Source of the DNA: Clostridia bacterium
GTDB taxonomy: Bacteria; Bacillota_A; Clostridia; Christensenellales; Borkfalkiaceae
Direction of reading: 5' to 3'
Length of the DNA: 25,808 nt
Assembly (NCBI GenBank): GCA_017621955.1
Contig: JAGASB010000252.1
Location: 1 to 25,808 of the forward strand
Under the pieces are notes generated by a model. It was given only the letters and a program-made list of their open reading frames with translations. It searched no databases and had not been told where the DNA came from. A program made the position numbers and the translations under genes. Below are positions 24,311-25,808 of the stretch, one piece after another (within the stretch, counting starts at the first letter, position 1; each line of letters begins with the position of its first letter).

Positions 24311-24922
24311 ATGAATAATCAAGAGAAGAAGTTTTTCACTACAAAAACGGTGGTTTATCTCGCTGTTTTAGCAACTTTACTAATAGTGCTAAACCTATTA
24401 GGAACGGTGTTTAAGGTTATAACCAACGTAAACCTAACGCTTATACCAATAGTGTTGGGGGCGCTAATTTTAGGCTGGCGTGGCGGATTAATTTTAGGGA
24501 TAATAAGCGGACTTATGACCTTTATTTTTGGCGTAACTGCCGTTGACCCGTTTACGAATATATTATTTACCCAACACCCTGTTTTGACATTTTTGACTTG
24601 CGTAGTTAAAATTACGGTCGCAGGCGTGGTCGGTGGTTTGCTTTACAGTGCTGTGCAAAAAAAGAATAAATACGTTGCAGTGTTTAGTGCAAGCGCTATA
24701 ATACCTATAATAAATACTGCGCTTTTCATAATAGGTGCGCTTTTAATGAGCGATACAATCGGCACAATGGCTCAGTCGAACGGCGTTGATATAATTTATT
24801 TTCTAGTTATACTTTGTGCTGGCGTAAACTTTCTTATTGAACTTGCAATCAATCTTTTGGTTGCGCCTGCAATCCATACGGTTGTAAGGATATTAGAAAA
24901 AACTGCGTTTAAGGTAAAGTAA
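24311..24922 (+). CDS. ECF transporter S component, probably for pantothenate
   Basis: Substrate-binding membrane subunit of an energy-coupling factor importer. The 203-residue protein has about six hydrophobic segments: TKTVVYLAVLATLLIVLNLLG, NLTLIPIVLGALILGWRGGLILG, then others to the end. The NVNLTLIPIVLGALILGWRGG stretch, with IPI and the GxxxG-like helix, is typical of the S-component fold. No ATPase or T subunit is nearby, so it would use shared EcfA/EcfT (group II type). Pantothenate is inferred because coaX, the kinase acting on pantothenate, follows with one base between the genes. Other vitamins cannot be excluded. Confidence 0.85.
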   Translation: MNNQEKKFFTTKTVVYLAVLATLLIVLNLLGTVFKVITNVNLTLIPIVLGALILGWRGGLILGIISGLMTFIFGVTAVDPFTNILFTQHPVLTFLTCVVKITVAGVVGGLLYSAVQKKNKYVAVFSASAIIPIINTALFIIGALLMSDTIGTMAQSNGVDIIYFLVILCAGVNFLIELAINLLVAPAIHTVVRILEKTAFKVK

Positions 24923-24923
24923 T

Positions 24924-25691
24924 ATGTTACTTGCAATAGATTTAGGAAACACAAATATTAAATACGGCGTTTTTGACGGGGATAAGATGGTCGCATCTTT
25001 CCGTGTATCGTCAAGGATATCAAGAACGGCTGACGAATACGGCTCAGTTTTGGTGGGGCTTTTATCGGATAGTGGGATAAAGAAAAGTCAGATTGACGGA
25101 ATAATCTTTTCTTCTGTAATCCCAGCGCTAAATTATACTATTTGTCATATGTGCGAATTTTTCTTCGGCATTTCACCACTCATTGTTGGTCCTGGTATAA
25201 AAACGGGGCTTAATATAAAGGCAGATAACCCAAAGGAAGTGGGGGCAGACATAATAGTGAACAGCGTGTCCGCGTATAATAAATACGGTGGACCTATCGT
25301 CGTGATAGATTTTGGCACGGCAACTACTTTTGACGTTGTCAGTGAAAAATGTGAACTTTTAGGCGTAGTAATTGCACCGGGAATAAAGACATCACTTGAA
25401 GGCTTAGCAACAAAAACTGCACAACTTCCTATGGTTGAACTTGACGCACCAAAAACGGTAATCGGCAAAAATACAAAGCATTGTATGCAAGCGGGGCTTG
25501 TTTACGGGTTTGCAGGACTTGTCGATAACATAATAAAGAAAATAAAGAAAGAATTAAAGGTTGATGAAATCAAGGTAGTCGCAACGGGCGGTCTTGGTGA
25601 AATAATTTCAAAAGAATCAAACAGCATAAGTCAAGTGGATAGAACGTTGACGCTTGACGGGCTGAAAACAATTTACCAACTTAACAAGTAA
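24924..25691 (+). CDS. coaX: Type III pantothenate kinase
   Basis: Phosphorylates pantothenate, the first step to coenzyme A, in the cytoplasm; of the ASKHA fold. The 255-residue protein has DLGNTN (6-11), GAD (107-109) and DFGTATTFD (129-137), with the expected acidic residues Asp6, Asp109 and Asp129, then GVVIAPGI (147-154) and the C-terminal ATGGLG. The GADR motif common in the family is GADI here, losing the arginine. The gene starts one base after the transporter stop, so the two are one operon; AAGG precedes it. No substrate residue was checked beyond these motifs. Confidence 0.95.
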   Translation: MLLAIDLGNTNIKYGVFDGDKMVASFRVSSRISRTADEYGSVLVGLLSDSGIKKSQIDGIIFSSVIPALNYTICHMCEFFFGISPLIVGPGIKTGLNIKADNPKEVGADIIVNSVSAYNKYGGPIVVIDFGTATTFDVVSEKCELLGVVIAPGIKTSLEGLATKTAQLPMVELDAPKTVIGKNTKHCMQAGLVYGFAGLVDNIIKKIKKELKVDEIKVVATGGLGEIISKESNSISQVDRTLTLDGLKTIYQLNK

Positions 25692-25704
25692 AGGAGTATA
25701 AAAT

Positions 25705-25808
25705 ATGTTAAAAAAAGCAGGCGTTGCTATATTAGGTTTAGGCGTAGTTGGCGGTGGTACTTATCAAATTCTTACCGAAAAAAGAGAATACTTTAAGAAG
25801 ACGCAAGG
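25705..25808 (+). CDS. hom: Homoserine dehydrogenase, N-terminal part (cut by window end)
   Basis: Only about 34 codons are visible. The translation begins with a KKAGVAILGLGVVGGGTYQI Rossmann start, where GxGxVGxG is the NAD(P)-binding motif, followed by LTEKREYF, as in homoserine dehydrogenases of Bacillota. AAGGAG (25691-25696), eight bases before the ATG, overlaps the coaX stop codon. If this is correct the enzyme reduces aspartate semialdehyde to homoserine for threonine and methionine. The rest lies outside the window, so other Rossmann oxidoreductases are not excluded. Confidence 0.75.
   Translation, partial: MLKKAGVAILGLGVVGGGTYQILTEKREYFKKTQ

Noticed and set aside
1..25808. tRNA, rRNA, CRISPR array, insertion sequence or prophage genes
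   Set aside because: No cloverleaf, repeat-spacer series, transposase, integrase or long terminal repeat was seen on either strand.

Overview
This window looks like chromosomal DNA of a low-GC Gram-positive anaerobe (Bacillota, most likely class Clostridia; no finer placement is possible by eye). The signs are the gene order rimP-nusA-rnpM-ylxQ-infB-rbfA, strong AGGAGG-type ribosome sites, SigA promoters with extended -10 elements, a coaX pantothenate kinase beside an ECF vitamin transporter, and a ferritin-like diiron-type protein. No tRNA, rRNA, CRISPR array, transposase or phage gene is visible.

Layout. (1) 2-286 is the 3' end of a gene cut by the window edge, possibly CapA-like, closed by a clear terminator. 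(2) 525-7846 is a compact seven-gene surface polysaccharide operon: initiating phosphoglycosyl transferase, GT4, GT2, GT32-type and second GT2 glycosyltransferases, Wzy-type polymerase and Wzx-type flippase. It is driven by a near-perfect TTGACA-17-TATAAT promoter. Together these would assemble a lipid-linked repeat unit, flip it and polymerise it outside the cell. No chain-length regulator or kinase is present, and the stretch is more AT-rich than its surroundings. (3) 7991-16684 is the translation/transcription housekeeping operon rimP-nusA-rnpM-ylxQ-infB-rbfA-nrnA-truB-ribF plus an endonuclease IV-like gene. Its genes are tightly packed or overlapping. Between its promoter and its first ribosome site lies a strong terminator-like hairpin, which suggests attenuation. 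(4) 16716-18349 is a Xaa-Pro-type peptidase and elongation factor P, the former probably translated from a leaderless message. They are followed by an SDR resembling the EF-P-modifying reductase YmfI and by amylomaltase (malQ, to 20664). (5) 20759-22006 is an unusual 415-residue ferritin-like protein. (6) On the minus strand lie an AzgA-type purine permease, with a palindrome over its -10 box, and a 72-residue membrane protein with 14 cysteines. (7) 24311-25808 is an ECF transporter S component, coaX, and the start of homoserine dehydrogenase, cut by the window edge.

The most notable points are the hairpin in the rimP-nusA leader, the predicted leaderless pepP message, the efp-SDR pairing, the uncharacterised ferritin-like protein, the cysteine-rich membrane peptide, and an endonuclease IV relative that seems to lack one canonical zinc ligand. 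All calls are by eye; no database search or folding program was run.
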